DNA of 64,000 bases from PWXP01 sp040772845 (lineage in GTDB: Bacteria > Planctomycetota > Planctomycetia > Pirellulales > Thermoguttaceae), in NCBI GenBank assembly GCA_040772845.1, contig JAXGXG010000001.1:5580001-5644000 (forward strand), written 5' to 3'. The position numbers were made by a program, and so were the translations under genes. The notes under the pieces were generated by a model. The model was given only the letters and a program-made list of their open reading frames with translations, did no database searches and was not told the DNA's origin. Shown one piece after another: positions 8,589 through 17,026 of the stretch (positions within the stretch are counted from its first letter, which is position 1; each line of letters begins with the position of its first letter).

Positions 8589-9395
8589 CTATTCTTGCGG
8601 CGGGGAATCGGTGTCTTGCCCCTGATTCGCCCCCCGGCCGGTCTCCATGCCGCGTCCGCCGCCCAAGCCGCGGCCTTGTCCGCCACCACCACCCATACCG
8701 CGACCACCACCCATACCGCGACCACCACCCATACCGCGACCACCGCCTTGCCCTTGGGCAGGACTATCTCCAATCACATCGGTCGCGTTCGGAAATCGAT
8801 ATCGGATGGCTGCTCGGACATCGGCTGGCCGCATATTGTTCGCTTCGGCAATTTCGTGCAGCGTTGCATCCGGGGCAGGCAGGTGGATTCCTTCGGCCTC
8901 CAGGGCTTGAAGGATTTCCTCCGTGCTGAGCCCCATCTGTTCGGAGAGTCCTTGGATGGTTGGGGCCCCGCTACCTGAGCCACGGCCTGCTTCGAAGGGA
9001 CGCCCCCAGGAATCCTTGATATGGTCATGCAACTCCACCATCGATTGGAACGGTGGCACACGTAAGATACAACCTGCAAGCATGATTGTGGCGAGTAAGA
9101 CGGCGGCAGCCAGTTCCAGCTTCCTGTTGATGGAAGCCGCTCCCTTGGCCTTCAGGTAACCCCACAGTAGGGGCCAGTTGAGGACCAGATGCAGAACGAC
9201 GGCAAGCGTGAAGAAGACGCCCGCGTTGATGTGAATCGATTCCCACTGCTCCTTGTCCAGCCGGATAACCGTCCAGCCAATATCATCCGCAACCCGGCAT
9301 CGCGGCGCCACGTACAGCACAATGCCTGAAACGGCCGCCGCGGCAAACGCAAAGAGCAGAAAGAGGGAGGTAAACGCCTTCGTGTGAAATCGCAT
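8589..9395 (-). CDS. DUF4405 (flavinylation-associated cytochrome-like) membrane protein with Gly/Arg/Met repeat tail
   Basis: The start is ATG at 9395, preceded by a GGGAG on the minus strand, giving 268 residues. The N-terminal ~110 residues hold four helices of the DUF4405 fold. Histidines sit where heme ligands are expected (SIHINAG and VLHLVLNW); the family has been linked to extracytoplasmic flavin electron transfer. The middle has two short helical motifs (LSTEEILQALEAEG and LHEIAEANNMRPADVRAAI). The end is a low-complexity GGGRGM repeat. It converges on the metal-complex importer, which hints at a link to iron reduction, but that is inference only. Confidence 0.8.
   Translation of the reverse strand: MRFHTKAFTSLFLLFAFAAAAVSGIVLYVAPRCRVADDIGWTVIRLDKEQWESIHINAGVFFTLAVVLHLVLNWPLLWGYLKAKGAASINRKLELAAAVLLATIMLAGCILRVPPFQSMVELHDHIKDSWGRPFEAGRGSGSGAPTIQGLSEQMGLSTEEILQALEAEGIHLPAPDATLHEIAEANNMRPADVRAAIRYRFPNATDVIGDSPAQGQGGGRGMGGGRGMGGGRGMGGGGGQGRGLGGGRGMETGRGANQGQDTDSPPQE
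8685..8738. repeat. three perfect 18-bp tandem repeats in the DUF4405 gene
   Basis: The unit ACCACCACCCATACCGCG occurs three times head to tail, followed by a partial fourth copy. On the minus strand it encodes GGGRGM repeats at the tail of the DUF4405 protein. Copy number could change by slippage without breaking the frame. Confidence 0.9.
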
Positions 9396-9600
9396 ATTTG
9401 ACAGACTCCCGTGCAAAAAGTTCACAGTTGCCAGGCGCGCGCTGATCCACTCTTGCACACCTGGCTTCATTCCACCGGCCGCACGACCGGGCGCACTCAC
9501 GGATCCCAGCAAGTGCAACTGGCGCGCCAAGCCATTGTACCAAGGATGACCGAGGGTAGGGAGCATGTCGAATCGGAGCATTCGCGCTGACCCTACGTAG

Positions 9601-10228
9601 CTGGTAATCGGATGCAGGAGGAATCGTATCGTTGCTGGCGGGCCTGGGGTCACCCTAGCCGTGGACGAGTTGCCGAGCGATGCAAGTTCGCTTGTGATCT
9701 CTGGTGCGAATTGCGATACTGTCGCCGGAAGCACCATCGTTGTGCTGTTGTCTACGATAGCCGGCCCGATTGCGGGTGCGGTGAAGAGTGTGTCGGCCGA
9801 CTCCAGTTCGCAACTGACTGTCACGCTGAACACGGGCCTGTTGTCAATAGGCCAGCTTTACGCCACGGTACAGAGCGCGAACGTTACCAGCGATACGGTG
9901 TACGTAGCCAATGTCGTCGCCGCACCGCCCTCGGCGAGGACCTCCACCGTCGATGTTTCGTCGGGCCAGGTCCATCGCGGGGGAACCGTCCACATCACGG
10001 TGCAGGCGAAGGACTCGCTGGGCAGAGATATCACCACGGGCGGCCTCGAAGTCGCCTTTGCTCTGGCGCCCGGGTCGGCAGGCGGGACCTTTGGTTCGGT
10101 TCGCGACAACGGCGATGGGAGCTATGCAACGACCTTCACCAGCTCTGGCATTGGCATCAACACCATCCTTGCCACGCTTAACGGCGAACAAATAACGACG
10201 ACGGTGCAGACAGAGGGCGTCTTCGATT
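9601..10228 (+). pseudogene. remnant of an IPT/TIG plus Big-type Ig-domain surface protein
   Basis: An open frame with no plausible start or signal peptide. It encodes an IPT/TIG-like unit (LPSDASSLVISGANCD, then SADSSSQLTVTLNTG) and then an invasin/filamin-like Ig unit (VDVSSGQVHRGGTVHITVQA to NGDGSYATTFTSSG). Such units normally occur in long arrays in huge exported planctomycete proteins. The frame stays open to 10716, but the protein-like character ends near 10228. An upstream TAG at 9598 closes the frame. It is most likely a decayed fragment; the alternative is a non-exported small Ig protein started at GTG 9661. Confidence 0.55.
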
Positions 10229-10557
10229 TTCATGCCTTGGTTGAGCTGCTGCGACCTGCCGTGCCATTCACCCCATCCATCAGCATGCACCAGTACGATC
10301 GGCCCACCCGCAGGTTCCTTGAGGCTGGTGTCTGTAGTGGCGCTGGCGCGGTATACGGACATGTACGTGACGACAACGTCCTGCTGGACGGCGATACGGC
10401 TGGGTTGGGCTCCGGGCTCGACGGGCGCCGGCGCAGTTCCGAAATGGTTGGGCCGGGAGCAGGCATCACCGAACTCGAGTCGGGCTGGACCGGTGGAAAA
10501 CCAAGCAAAGGATCAGTTTCCCCGAGAAGCGATCGTGCAAATACACAGAAGCAGCAT
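10223..10557 (-). pseudogene. possible decayed secreted alpha/beta-hydrolase (esterase) fragment
   Basis: On the minus strand, ATG 10557 opens a short hydrophobic signal-like peptide (MLLLCICTIASRGN) that ends at a stop. In another frame further down is a hydrolase-like stretch (VVVTYMSVYRA, then GGPIVLVHADGWGEWHG), where the HGGGW oxyanion motif of esterases seems eroded to HADGW. Frame breaks separate the pieces. This is a weak, motif-level assignment. The remaining bases to 10666 hold nothing I can name. Confidence 0.25.
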
Positions 10558-10666
10558 GAAGCCGCCACCGACGCCGTGATGGAAGAAATGGCCGAAGAAC
10601 TCGTGCCTGCCGAGGCAGATCAAGGGTCGCAGCAGGCTGCTGCCAGGCAGTGGACTCGCCGCGATC

Positions 10667-13081
10667 TCATTCGGCCTGCAAATCGAGTACGGCCACGTCT
10701 TCAGCGGCCAGCGTGATCGTTGTGCGGGCGGAAGGCCAGGTTACTTCCCGGCCGGTCATCAAGTCGGCGGTCCGGTTGGCCGTGATTCCATCAAGCTGGA
10801 CGGTTGCCGTCTGCGGTTCGTCGCTGTCGTTCAGCACGGTGAGGCACCGGTTGCCGAACCGCTCGACATGCACCTTGGGATTGTCGGAGTGCGCCAGGGT
10901 GATTGGCTCCCAGCCGGCTTCGGCCACACGGCGGCACAGGGGAACATAGCGCTTCAGCAGCGGACGATACCGGTTATAGAGTTCCGGACGATTGAAGAAA
11001 TGCCCCTCCGAAGCATTATGGCTGAAGAACCCGGGGAACATGCCGTACGCCAGCGAACGCTTCATGTACCGCTCAACCAGGTCTTCGTTCAGGTCTTCGA
11101 ACACCGTATTCATCAGGAAGCAGTACGGTTTGCCTCCGGCCAGCGCGCGGCGGTAGATCATCTGCTCGTCGGACATGGGCTGCCAGCGGCCGTCGCGATG
11201 CCAGTTCGTCTCCGTTCCCATCACGTCAATCAGCCCGACCAGCCAGCAGAAGGCGCCGGGTACGCCGTTGCCCATGGTCAACTTGCCCAGGGCGTGTATG
11301 TCGTCGGCCACCGCCTCGATCTGCTCGAACAGAATGCAGCCCTTGTAGATGGCCGGCCGGCGCTCGTCCATCGAAAACGTCAGGGGCGTCTTTGCCGCTG
11401 CGAAATGGTCGCGGCGATAGTCCAGTTCCGCCGTTACGTAGCCGCCACACGAGTCGAAGTATTCGCCGTCCAGCTCGGCCTTGCGGTCCGGGCCGTAGTG
11501 CGCGTTGCGATAGGTCTCGTTCCAGTGTAGGTTGAAGCCGGTGACGTCGCCTGCAATGCCAGGCATCGTATTGATGCTCCAGACGGCGCCGTTGCACCAG
11601 GGCGTATCGAGCAGCCGTGCCGTCGGGCGCCCGTTCTCATCGTGGAATGCGCTGGTCTGGAAGGCCAAGGCGTGGCGGTTGCCTGCCTCTGCCAGCCGTC
11701 GGGCTTCCGCCTCGGCTGCATCCATTGTTCGCGGCAAGCTCGGATCCATGCGCATCCACCAGGTGGTCGGCTCCACGTAGTGGAACGTGTCGAATCCGTG
11801 TTGGTCATCGAACGCGGTTTCGTTATTGCCTTCTTTGAAGGCGAAGCCGAAGTCCTCGAATCTCTCAACCTCGCTGATCTTGGCAAATGGCATCCATAGC
11901 CCTTGACGCTTGGCGCGAACGCGGAAACTCTCCGGGAAGAGGGCGCGGTATTGCGCCAGCGCCGCGCGGAAACCCCATTGCGGATCGAACGCATACCGGC
12001 AGAAACGGACTCGGGCCGAGGGCTTTTCCGGTGTCAGCCCCAAATCGTAGGCAATGTACAGCTCCTGGGAGCCGGCGTTGTAACCGATGCGGAAGAAGGC
12101 CGGCCGGCGCATATCGATCCCCAGTGCCGTGCCGGCCGTATCGTTGCTCACGGCGCCCAGGGGATATTGCGACAACTGGCCGTTGGCCCCAACCGAAGGA
12201 CGATGGAGCGTTTCGCAGTATTCCCGGGGCGATGCAACCACTTCCTGCCGCCGCGGATCGCGAAGCCACCGCAGATCGGTCCGGGATACAGGCATGCAGT
12301 AAACCAAGGTTATCGCCCGGTCTTGCCCGGTTGTGTCCGACAATTCCACGTCGAAGAAGGTTGTTTCTTCTTCCTGGGAAGCTGTGACGTCAAGCTTCAA
12401 GCCGAGGGCCGCACGATCAGCAAGTGGGACGAAGTCGGAATCGGCGGCCGCGTCGCGCACCAGGAATCCTTCAGCCGAATCGCCGGATTGTTCCACCGCC
12501 ACATGATCGAAACGGACGATGGGCCCGGCCGACTTGAGTTCGTACAGTTGCGGATTGCGAAACCAGGCCTTGCCGCCGTGGCCGCGCAACAGCATGTAGT
12601 AGGCAATACTGGCGATTGGCTTCTCCGGCACGACCAGAACGCGTTGCGAGCGCCAGTCGCTCGTGCCGACGGGAAACGACGCCGTCTGGCCCCACAGGCT
12701 CTCTCCGTCGGTAAACCGGATGTCGAGGTACAGCGAATAACCGCTGCCGCGACTGCCCGTAACTCCCTCGGCCTTGCTCTCGCACGTCGCCAGCACGGGC
12801 GTGGGTTCCGTTTGGTTCAGGACAATGGTTGTGGCAATGCCGCGGCGTGCGTCGAGATCGCTACCATTGTCGCACAGATACACATCCCCATCGCGGATGA
12901 ATCCGTCTTCGTACGCCCGAAGCTCCTTGGCCAAGACCAGATTCTCGCCTGCCATGGCCCCATCGCGTACGACGCGCTTCGCCGGCGGTTGGGCCGCGAC
13001 AGGGTGGGCCGGCAGGAGAATGGCCGGCAGGAGAATGGCCAGGAGACAGCCGGAGGCGAATCGGAATTCATATCTTTTCAT
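10667..13081 (-). CDS. secreted glycoside hydrolase-like protein (TIM-barrel type), unknown specificity
   Basis: 804 residues with a clear signal peptide (residues 1-31, ending HPVAAQ). The first ~250 residues look like beta-sandwich carbohydrate-binding modules. The centre has a barrel-like run with acidic strand ends typical of retaining glycosidases (DGEYFDSCGGYV and LTFSMDERRPAIY). The last ~80 residues are a beta-sandwich of the kind that closes many GH proteins (LTVLNDSDEPQTATVQL). I cannot place it in a numbered GH family. It is divergent from the PEP-CTERM gene at 13402 and shares that intergenic region. The signal peptide contains a duplicated 15-bp unit. Confidence 0.65.
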   Translation of the reverse strand: MKRYEFRFASGCLLAILLPAILLPAHPVAAQPPAKRVVRDGAMAGENLVLAKELRAYEDGFIRDGDVYLCDNGSDLDARRGIATTIVLNQTEPTPVLATCESKAEGVTGSRGSGYSLYLDIRFTDGESLWGQTASFPVGTSDWRSQRVLVVPEKPIASIAYYMLLRGHGGKAWFRNPQLYELKSAGPIVRFDHVAVEQSGDSAEGFLVRDAAADSDFVPLADRAALGLKLDVTASQEEETTFFDVELSDTTGQDRAITLVYCMPVSRTDLRWLRDPRRQEVVASPREYCETLHRPSVGANGQLSQYPLGAVSNDTAGTALGIDMRRPAFFRIGYNAGSQELYIAYDLGLTPEKPSARVRFCRYAFDPQWGFRAALAQYRALFPESFRVRAKRQGLWMPFAKISEVERFEDFGFAFKEGNNETAFDDQHGFDTFHYVEPTTWWMRMDPSLPRTMDAAEAEARRLAEAGNRHALAFQTSAFHDENGRPTARLLDTPWCNGAVWSINTMPGIAGDVTGFNLHWNETYRNAHYGPDRKAELDGEYFDSCGGYVTAELDYRRDHFAAAKTPLTFSMDERRPAIYKGCILFEQIEAVADDIHALGKLTMGNGVPGAFCWLVGLIDVMGTETNWHRDGRWQPMSDEQMIYRRALAGGKPYCFLMNTVFEDLNEDLVERYMKRSLAYGMFPGFFSHNASEGHFFNRPELYNRYRPLLKRYVPLCRRVAEAGWEPITLAHSDNPKVHVERFGNRCLTVLNDSDEPQTATVQLDGITANRTADLMTGREVTWPSARTTITLAAEDVAVLDLQAE
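13007..13036. repeat. 15-bp tandem duplication inside a signal peptide
   Basis: GGCCGGCAGGAGAAT is present twice in a row and encodes the LPAIL-LPAIL part of the hydrophobic core of the glycosidase-like protein's signal peptide. The duplication is in frame. Confidence 0.85.
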
Positions 13082-13190
13082 GGCGGGACCTTTGGGAGGG
13101 AACTTGCGTGAGCGTCGCCCCTATTATCGTGTGCGGCCGGGATGAGAGCAAGTCGCACCTTGCCGTGTGCGGCAGGCACGGCGAGCCGCA

Positions 13191-13217
13191 AGACCCTCGT
13201 GCGAGGGGGGGTCTTTT
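13191..13217 (+). terminator. hairpin followed by a T-rich run
   Basis: AGACCCTCG pairs with CGAGGGGGGGTCT (extra G bases bulged), followed by TTTT. It has the form of an intrinsic terminator reading on the plus strand, although no plus-strand gene ends just upstream. It could insulate the promoter at 13232 or act as an attenuator. The role is uncertain. Confidence 0.4.
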
Positions 13218-13229
13218 CTGGAGGCGGAC

Positions 13230-13265
13230 TGTTGACATATAGAACGGCGTTTGATATATTCAACA
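13230..13265 (+). promoter_or_regulatory. sigma70-type promoter with overlapping inverted repeat (operator-like)
   Basis: TTGACA at 13232-13237 and TATATT at 13255-13260 are separated by exactly 17 bases. An imperfect inverted repeat (TGTTGACATATA at 13230-13241 against TATATTCAACA at 13255-13265) covers both boxes, which is where a repressor would bind. It would drive the PEP-CTERM gene at 13402 and the co-directional genes after it. The IclR regulator at 17019 is the obvious candidate to bind here (inference). Confidence 0.6.
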
Positions 13266-13401
13266 TCCAGTTGACGGGCGAGTCTGGACGCGTTTGGTCG
13301 CGAGCAGTCGTCGCCGCGTGAGGATTCCGTTGAAAACTGCTTTTCCCTGCCTTGCGGTTGCGGGTTGAGAAGGCGACCGCCTTTTGTAAAGGAGAGGAAT
13401 C

Positions 13402-14754
13402 ATGCGCTGCGTCTGGATCTGTTGGCTTGTTGTTGCGCTGCTTCTGGCGCAATGGCCTGCCGGGGCCGCCGGTTCGGTCGTTCTCGACTTCGATGCGAAT
13501 GCGGCAACAGAAACCTACGCGCCGAACGCGGCGCTCAATGCCAGGTCGTCCGTGGATGGAAGCCACACCAGCGGCTCGCGAGGATGGGCGATTTCTGAAC
13601 ACACGGGCGCGAACGGCTACGCTTCCCAGGCGGCCGTGTTTCCGCTGAGTGACCCGCTCGACATGATCTATCCAGTCACGTTCACGTTCGATTGCAACGA
13701 TCCGAACGGCGCCGCGCGTCACATTCTCGGCCGATTCGAACTCTACGTCACCACGGACGACAACCCGACAGCTTCGAGCAATGAGAGTATCTGGACACTT
13801 CTTACGCCGACCGAAGCGACCATTTCCAGTACCGGAGGCCTTCAGTTCAGCGTGGACGGCGGAACGGTTACGTACAACAGCGGCACAGTCCCCAGTTCCG
13901 ATTCCTATTCGGTGACGGTGGGCGCTGCAAACCTGTGGGCGCCGGTGACGGCGTTCCGGCTGAAGGCCCTGGCCGACACGAACTATCCCAGTGCCGGTCC
14001 TCGCCTCCCGTCGGCCGGTCCGGGGTTGAACAGCAACGGCAATTTCGTGCTGTCCGAGTTCGGGGCTACGGGCAGTAGCAATACGCTGCCGGCCTCGATT
14101 GCCACGTTCATTCGTTCGAACCAGGCAGCCACGAATTTCGACGGCAGCAGCTATGGCCTGATTACCGGGAGCGCCAATTCCGGGTCGCCCAGAATCCGTT
14201 CGCTGCTGGGGTTTGACATGTCGACCATAGCCGACGATCCGGTGTTCAATCGGGTGGAGCTCGATCTGACGGTCAGTCAACTGGATACGAGCGGCAGCGT
14301 CTTGAACGGCTCGACATGGGAACTCTATGGAATCACGGAAGACACGCTTGACGGCCTGTTCTTCACGGAGAATCAGGTTACCTGGAATGACCGCGCCAAT
14401 GGGTTGGCATGGAGTACGGCAGGGGGAGACATTGCCCCGACTCTCTTGGCCAGCCTTACGCTTGACTGGGAACCGGCGGCAGGCGACGTGCTCACCCTGG
14501 TTGGAACCGGAGCGATGGCATCGGCCGTGCGAGACGCCATTGAAGATGATCAGACGCTTTACTTTATCCTGATGCAGGGGGACGAAGGGAGCAATTCGGC
14601 ACGGCGTTTTCTGTTTGTGCATTCCGAAAGCACCGGCACGGTTGGGCAGGCGCCGACATTACGGTTGACACAGGTTCCCGAGCCGTCTGCGTTGTTCCTG
14701 TTGGCCGTACTTGTCGTATGGGGGACGGCGACTCGCCGGCGTATGCGACCGTAG
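13402..14754 (+). CDS. secreted PEP-CTERM protein with DNRLRE-like half
   Basis: 450 residues with an AAGGAGAGG ribosome binding site and a signal peptide (residues 1-25). The second half resembles the DNRLRE/CBM96-like beta-sandwich family (IRSLLGFDMSTI, then VTWNDRANGLAWSTAGG). It ends with the sorting signal VPEPSALFLLAVLVVW followed by RRRMR, so it should be processed by an exosortase and placed in the envelope or matrix. It is the first gene of the plus-strand run in this locus and lies next to the oxidoreductase gene (43 bases). Binding target unknown. Confidence 0.82.
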   Translation: MRCVWICWLVVALLLAQWPAGAAGSVVLDFDANAATETYAPNAALNARSSVDGSHTSGSRGWAISEHTGANGYASQAAVFPLSDPLDMIYPVTFTFDCNDPNGAARHILGRFELYVTTDDNPTASSNESIWTLLTPTEATISSTGGLQFSVDGGTVTYNSGTVPSSDSYSVTVGAANLWAPVTAFRLKALADTNYPSAGPRLPSAGPGLNSNGNFVLSEFGATGSSNTLPASIATFIRSNQAATNFDGSSYGLITGSANSGSPRIRSLLGFDMSTIADDPVFNRVELDLTVSQLDTSGSVLNGSTWELYGITEDTLDGLFFTENQVTWNDRANGLAWSTAGGDIAPTLLASLTLDWEPAAGDVLTLVGTGAMASAVRDAIEDDQTLYFILMQGDEGSNSARRFLFVHSESTGTVGQAPTLRLTQVPEPSALFLLAVLVVWGTATRRRMRP

Positions 14755-14797
14755 TATGCGTCCCATCCACCTTCTCCGGAAAGAGCAGGAGTCCTTG

Positions 14798-17026
14798 ATG
14801 AGAGAAGCCACGCACAGCGGGGAGATATCCAAGCTTGCCCGAGCCGCGGTTCGAGCCGCGCTGGCGATGCTGGTCGGCCACGGTGCGGGGGTCACCTCGA
14901 TGGCTGCGGGCGGTGCGCTCCCGGAAGCGGGACTCGTGTTGTGGTTGCGCGCCGATCGTGGCGTGGAAGTGTCCGAAGAAGGCGTGGTTCGTTGGCATGA
15001 CCAGTCGGCGGGGAGGCACAAAGCCGAGGTTCCGGAGGGGCTCTCTGGGCCGGCGCTCGATACGGCGGATGGAGCGATCGTATTTTCCGAAGGTTCGGGG
15101 CTGCGCATTTCCGGTCGGATACTGCCCGAATCTGCTCGCGAGGCGACCGTTCTGGGCGTTGCTCGCGCCAATTCGCCTTCGTCTATTGGGTTATTCTCCA
15201 TCCGCAACGCCGCTCGTCCGTTGGTGCAACTCGACGTGGATGGATTATCCCAGGCTCGCTTCATCGTTCGTGACGGGCAATCCCAGACAATCACGGCGAC
15301 AACGCCATGCATGATTGGCGCGAAGACCCTTTTCGGCGGCGTCCTGGAGAAGTGCGATGATACGATGGGTCGAGTACGCGTTCTCTTCGGCGAACAGTGG
15401 CAGTCGAGCGCGCCGGGGCCCCTTGCGTCGCCACTAATGGGCGAGGGGGCATGGATCGGTACGTTGCGCGTACCGGGCAGGAAATCGTTTTCCTGGGACG
15501 GCAGTATTTCAGAAGTTGTCGTTTACAACCGGGCGCTGGGCAACGACGAACTGCTGGAGGCGACCGCGCAGCTAACCGAACGGCACAGGCTACGTCCGCC
15601 GGCGCCGCCCTTCTATGCAGATTCGTGGAACGTGCTGTCAGCCTCGCGGCCGGATCGGCCTATTGCCAGGGAACTGGAATGCGACGTATGCGTTGTCGGC
15701 GGCGGCAGTGCCGGGGTCGCGGCTGCCATCGTCGCCGCCCGCGATGGCGCACGCGTTGTCTTGGTCGAGCGGCAGGGCCGTCTTGGGGGCACCGGCGCCA
15801 ATGCCTTCGTAAGCAACTGGGAACCGGGGCCGGGATGCTCCCTGGCCAGGGAAATGTACGATCGCATGAAGGCAATCGGCGGGGCCGGTGTTGCGCACGG
15901 AACGTTCGTTGACGAAAGCTTGCCCTACGAGTTATCGTTGGTTCGCGCGCGCCCGGAGGATCCACAGCGAAAACGGGTGCCCTATAGCGTGCCCTTCACG
16001 CCGGCAGCCTTCGATCGGGTTGCCCGAGAGCTGCTTGCCGAGACGGGGAAGGTGACTCTGCTGGACCAGACGACGTTTTTTCACGCAGAGCCGAACGCAC
16101 AAGAAACACGCGTGCAATCCATTCTGGTCGAGGACGCCGAGGGCGCCGTGCTTCGAATCCGGGCAAAGGTATTTGTCGACTCGACCGGCGATGTATGGCT
16201 TGCCCGCAATCTCGGTTGCGAGACCATGCTGGGAATCGTTCCGAAATCGCGGTTCGACGAGCCTTCTGCACCGGAGGAGGGACGCCTGCAACTCAATGCC
16301 ATCACTCGTTGCTATACAATCCGCGCCAGCGACAATCCAAAGCCGGCTATGCCGCCAGAGACGCCGGTGCGATTCCCCAAAGCAGCGTTCGTCCGAGGCT
16401 GGGAGGGGGACGTCCTGTGTGTCAATATGATGCCGACGTTTCCCGGCAGGGCCCTGATCGACCTGGGATACGACGAGTGTATGCGCCGTTCGGAGGCCAT
16501 TGTTCGAGCACACTGGCACTGGCTCCAGAAGGAGCGGTATCCGGGGTACGAGCTTGCGGAAATCGCACCTATGCTGGGAATTCGGGAAGGGCATCGCGTC
16601 GTGACGCGGTATGTGCTTTCCGAGCACGATATTCTGGCCGGATTGCCCGGCCAACAGCATCCGGATCTGATTGCCGTGGCCGATCATCCGTGTGACGTCC
16701 ATGGCGCCGGAGGCGGACTGGTCGAGGTCAAAACGGCGTACGGTGTACCTTACCGATGTCTTATCCCGGCAGGCAAGTGGGAGAATCTCCTTGTGGCCTG
16801 TCGAGGATCTGGATTTAGTAAGATTGCCGCATCCAGCGTGCGATTGCAGCGAACGATGATTCAACTCGGCCACGCGGCAGGTATGGCCGCGGCCATGGCG
16901 GTTAGGGAAGGCACGTGTGTCGATCGAATCGATGTACAGACGCTGGTCGAACGACTCGACGCGCGGTCTCGGTATCCTGTTGAGAAGTCCTTTGTCGTGA
17001 AAGAAGTCAAGAAAGGTCATGAATAG
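14798..17026 (+). CDS. secreted FAD-dependent oxidoreductase with N-terminal LamG-like domain
   Basis: 742 residues from ATG 14798, chosen because CAGGAG lies seven bases upstream and a hydrophobic signal-like segment follows. Residues about 45-270 form a concanavalin/LamG-like carbohydrate-binding sandwich (LVLWLRADRGVEVSEEG, VVVYNRALGNDELLEA). From about residue 290 an FAD_oxidored domain begins with CVVGGGSAGVAAAIVAARDGARVVLVERQ, the dinucleotide-binding fold, followed by LGGTGANAF. The family commonly sits beside sugar-degradation genes, and substrates are mostly unknown. The gene overlaps the IclR regulator by eight bases, so the two are co-expressed. Confidence 0.8.
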   Translation: MREATHSGEISKLARAAVRAALAMLVGHGAGVTSMAAGGALPEAGLVLWLRADRGVEVSEEGVVRWHDQSAGRHKAEVPEGLSGPALDTADGAIVFSEGSGLRISGRILPESAREATVLGVARANSPSSIGLFSIRNAARPLVQLDVDGLSQARFIVRDGQSQTITATTPCMIGAKTLFGGVLEKCDDTMGRVRVLFGEQWQSSAPGPLASPLMGEGAWIGTLRVPGRKSFSWDGSISEVVVYNRALGNDELLEATAQLTERHRLRPPAPPFYADSWNVLSASRPDRPIARELECDVCVVGGGSAGVAAAIVAARDGARVVLVERQGRLGGTGANAFVSNWEPGPGCSLAREMYDRMKAIGGAGVAHGTFVDESLPYELSLVRARPEDPQRKRVPYSVPFTPAAFDRVARELLAETGKVTLLDQTTFFHAEPNAQETRVQSILVEDAEGAVLRIRAKVFVDSTGDVWLARNLGCETMLGIVPKSRFDEPSAPEEGRLQLNAITRCYTIRASDNPKPAMPPETPVRFPKAAFVRGWEGDVLCVNMMPTFPGRALIDLGYDECMRRSEAIVRAHWHWLQKERYPGYELAEIAPMLGIREGHRVVTRYVLSEHDILAGLPGQQHPDLIAVADHPCDVHGAGGGLVEVKTAYGVPYRCLIPAGKWENLLVACRGSGFSKIAASSVRLQRTMIQLGHAAGMAAAMAVREGTCVDRIDVQTLVERLDARSRYPVEKSFVVKEVKKGHE

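Larger units (their letters stand above)
13082..13401. other. divergent intergenic region
   Basis: 320 bases between the minus-strand glycosidase-like gene and the plus-strand PEP-CTERM gene. It holds a hairpin (13191-13217), a strong promoter with an overlapping inverted repeat (13230-13265) and an AAGGAGAGG ribosome binding site just before 13402. I see no coding potential in it. Confidence 0.7.

Noticed and set aside
8685..8738. CRISPR-like short repeats
   Set aside because: The 18-bp units are directly joined with no spacers and encode a protein repeat.
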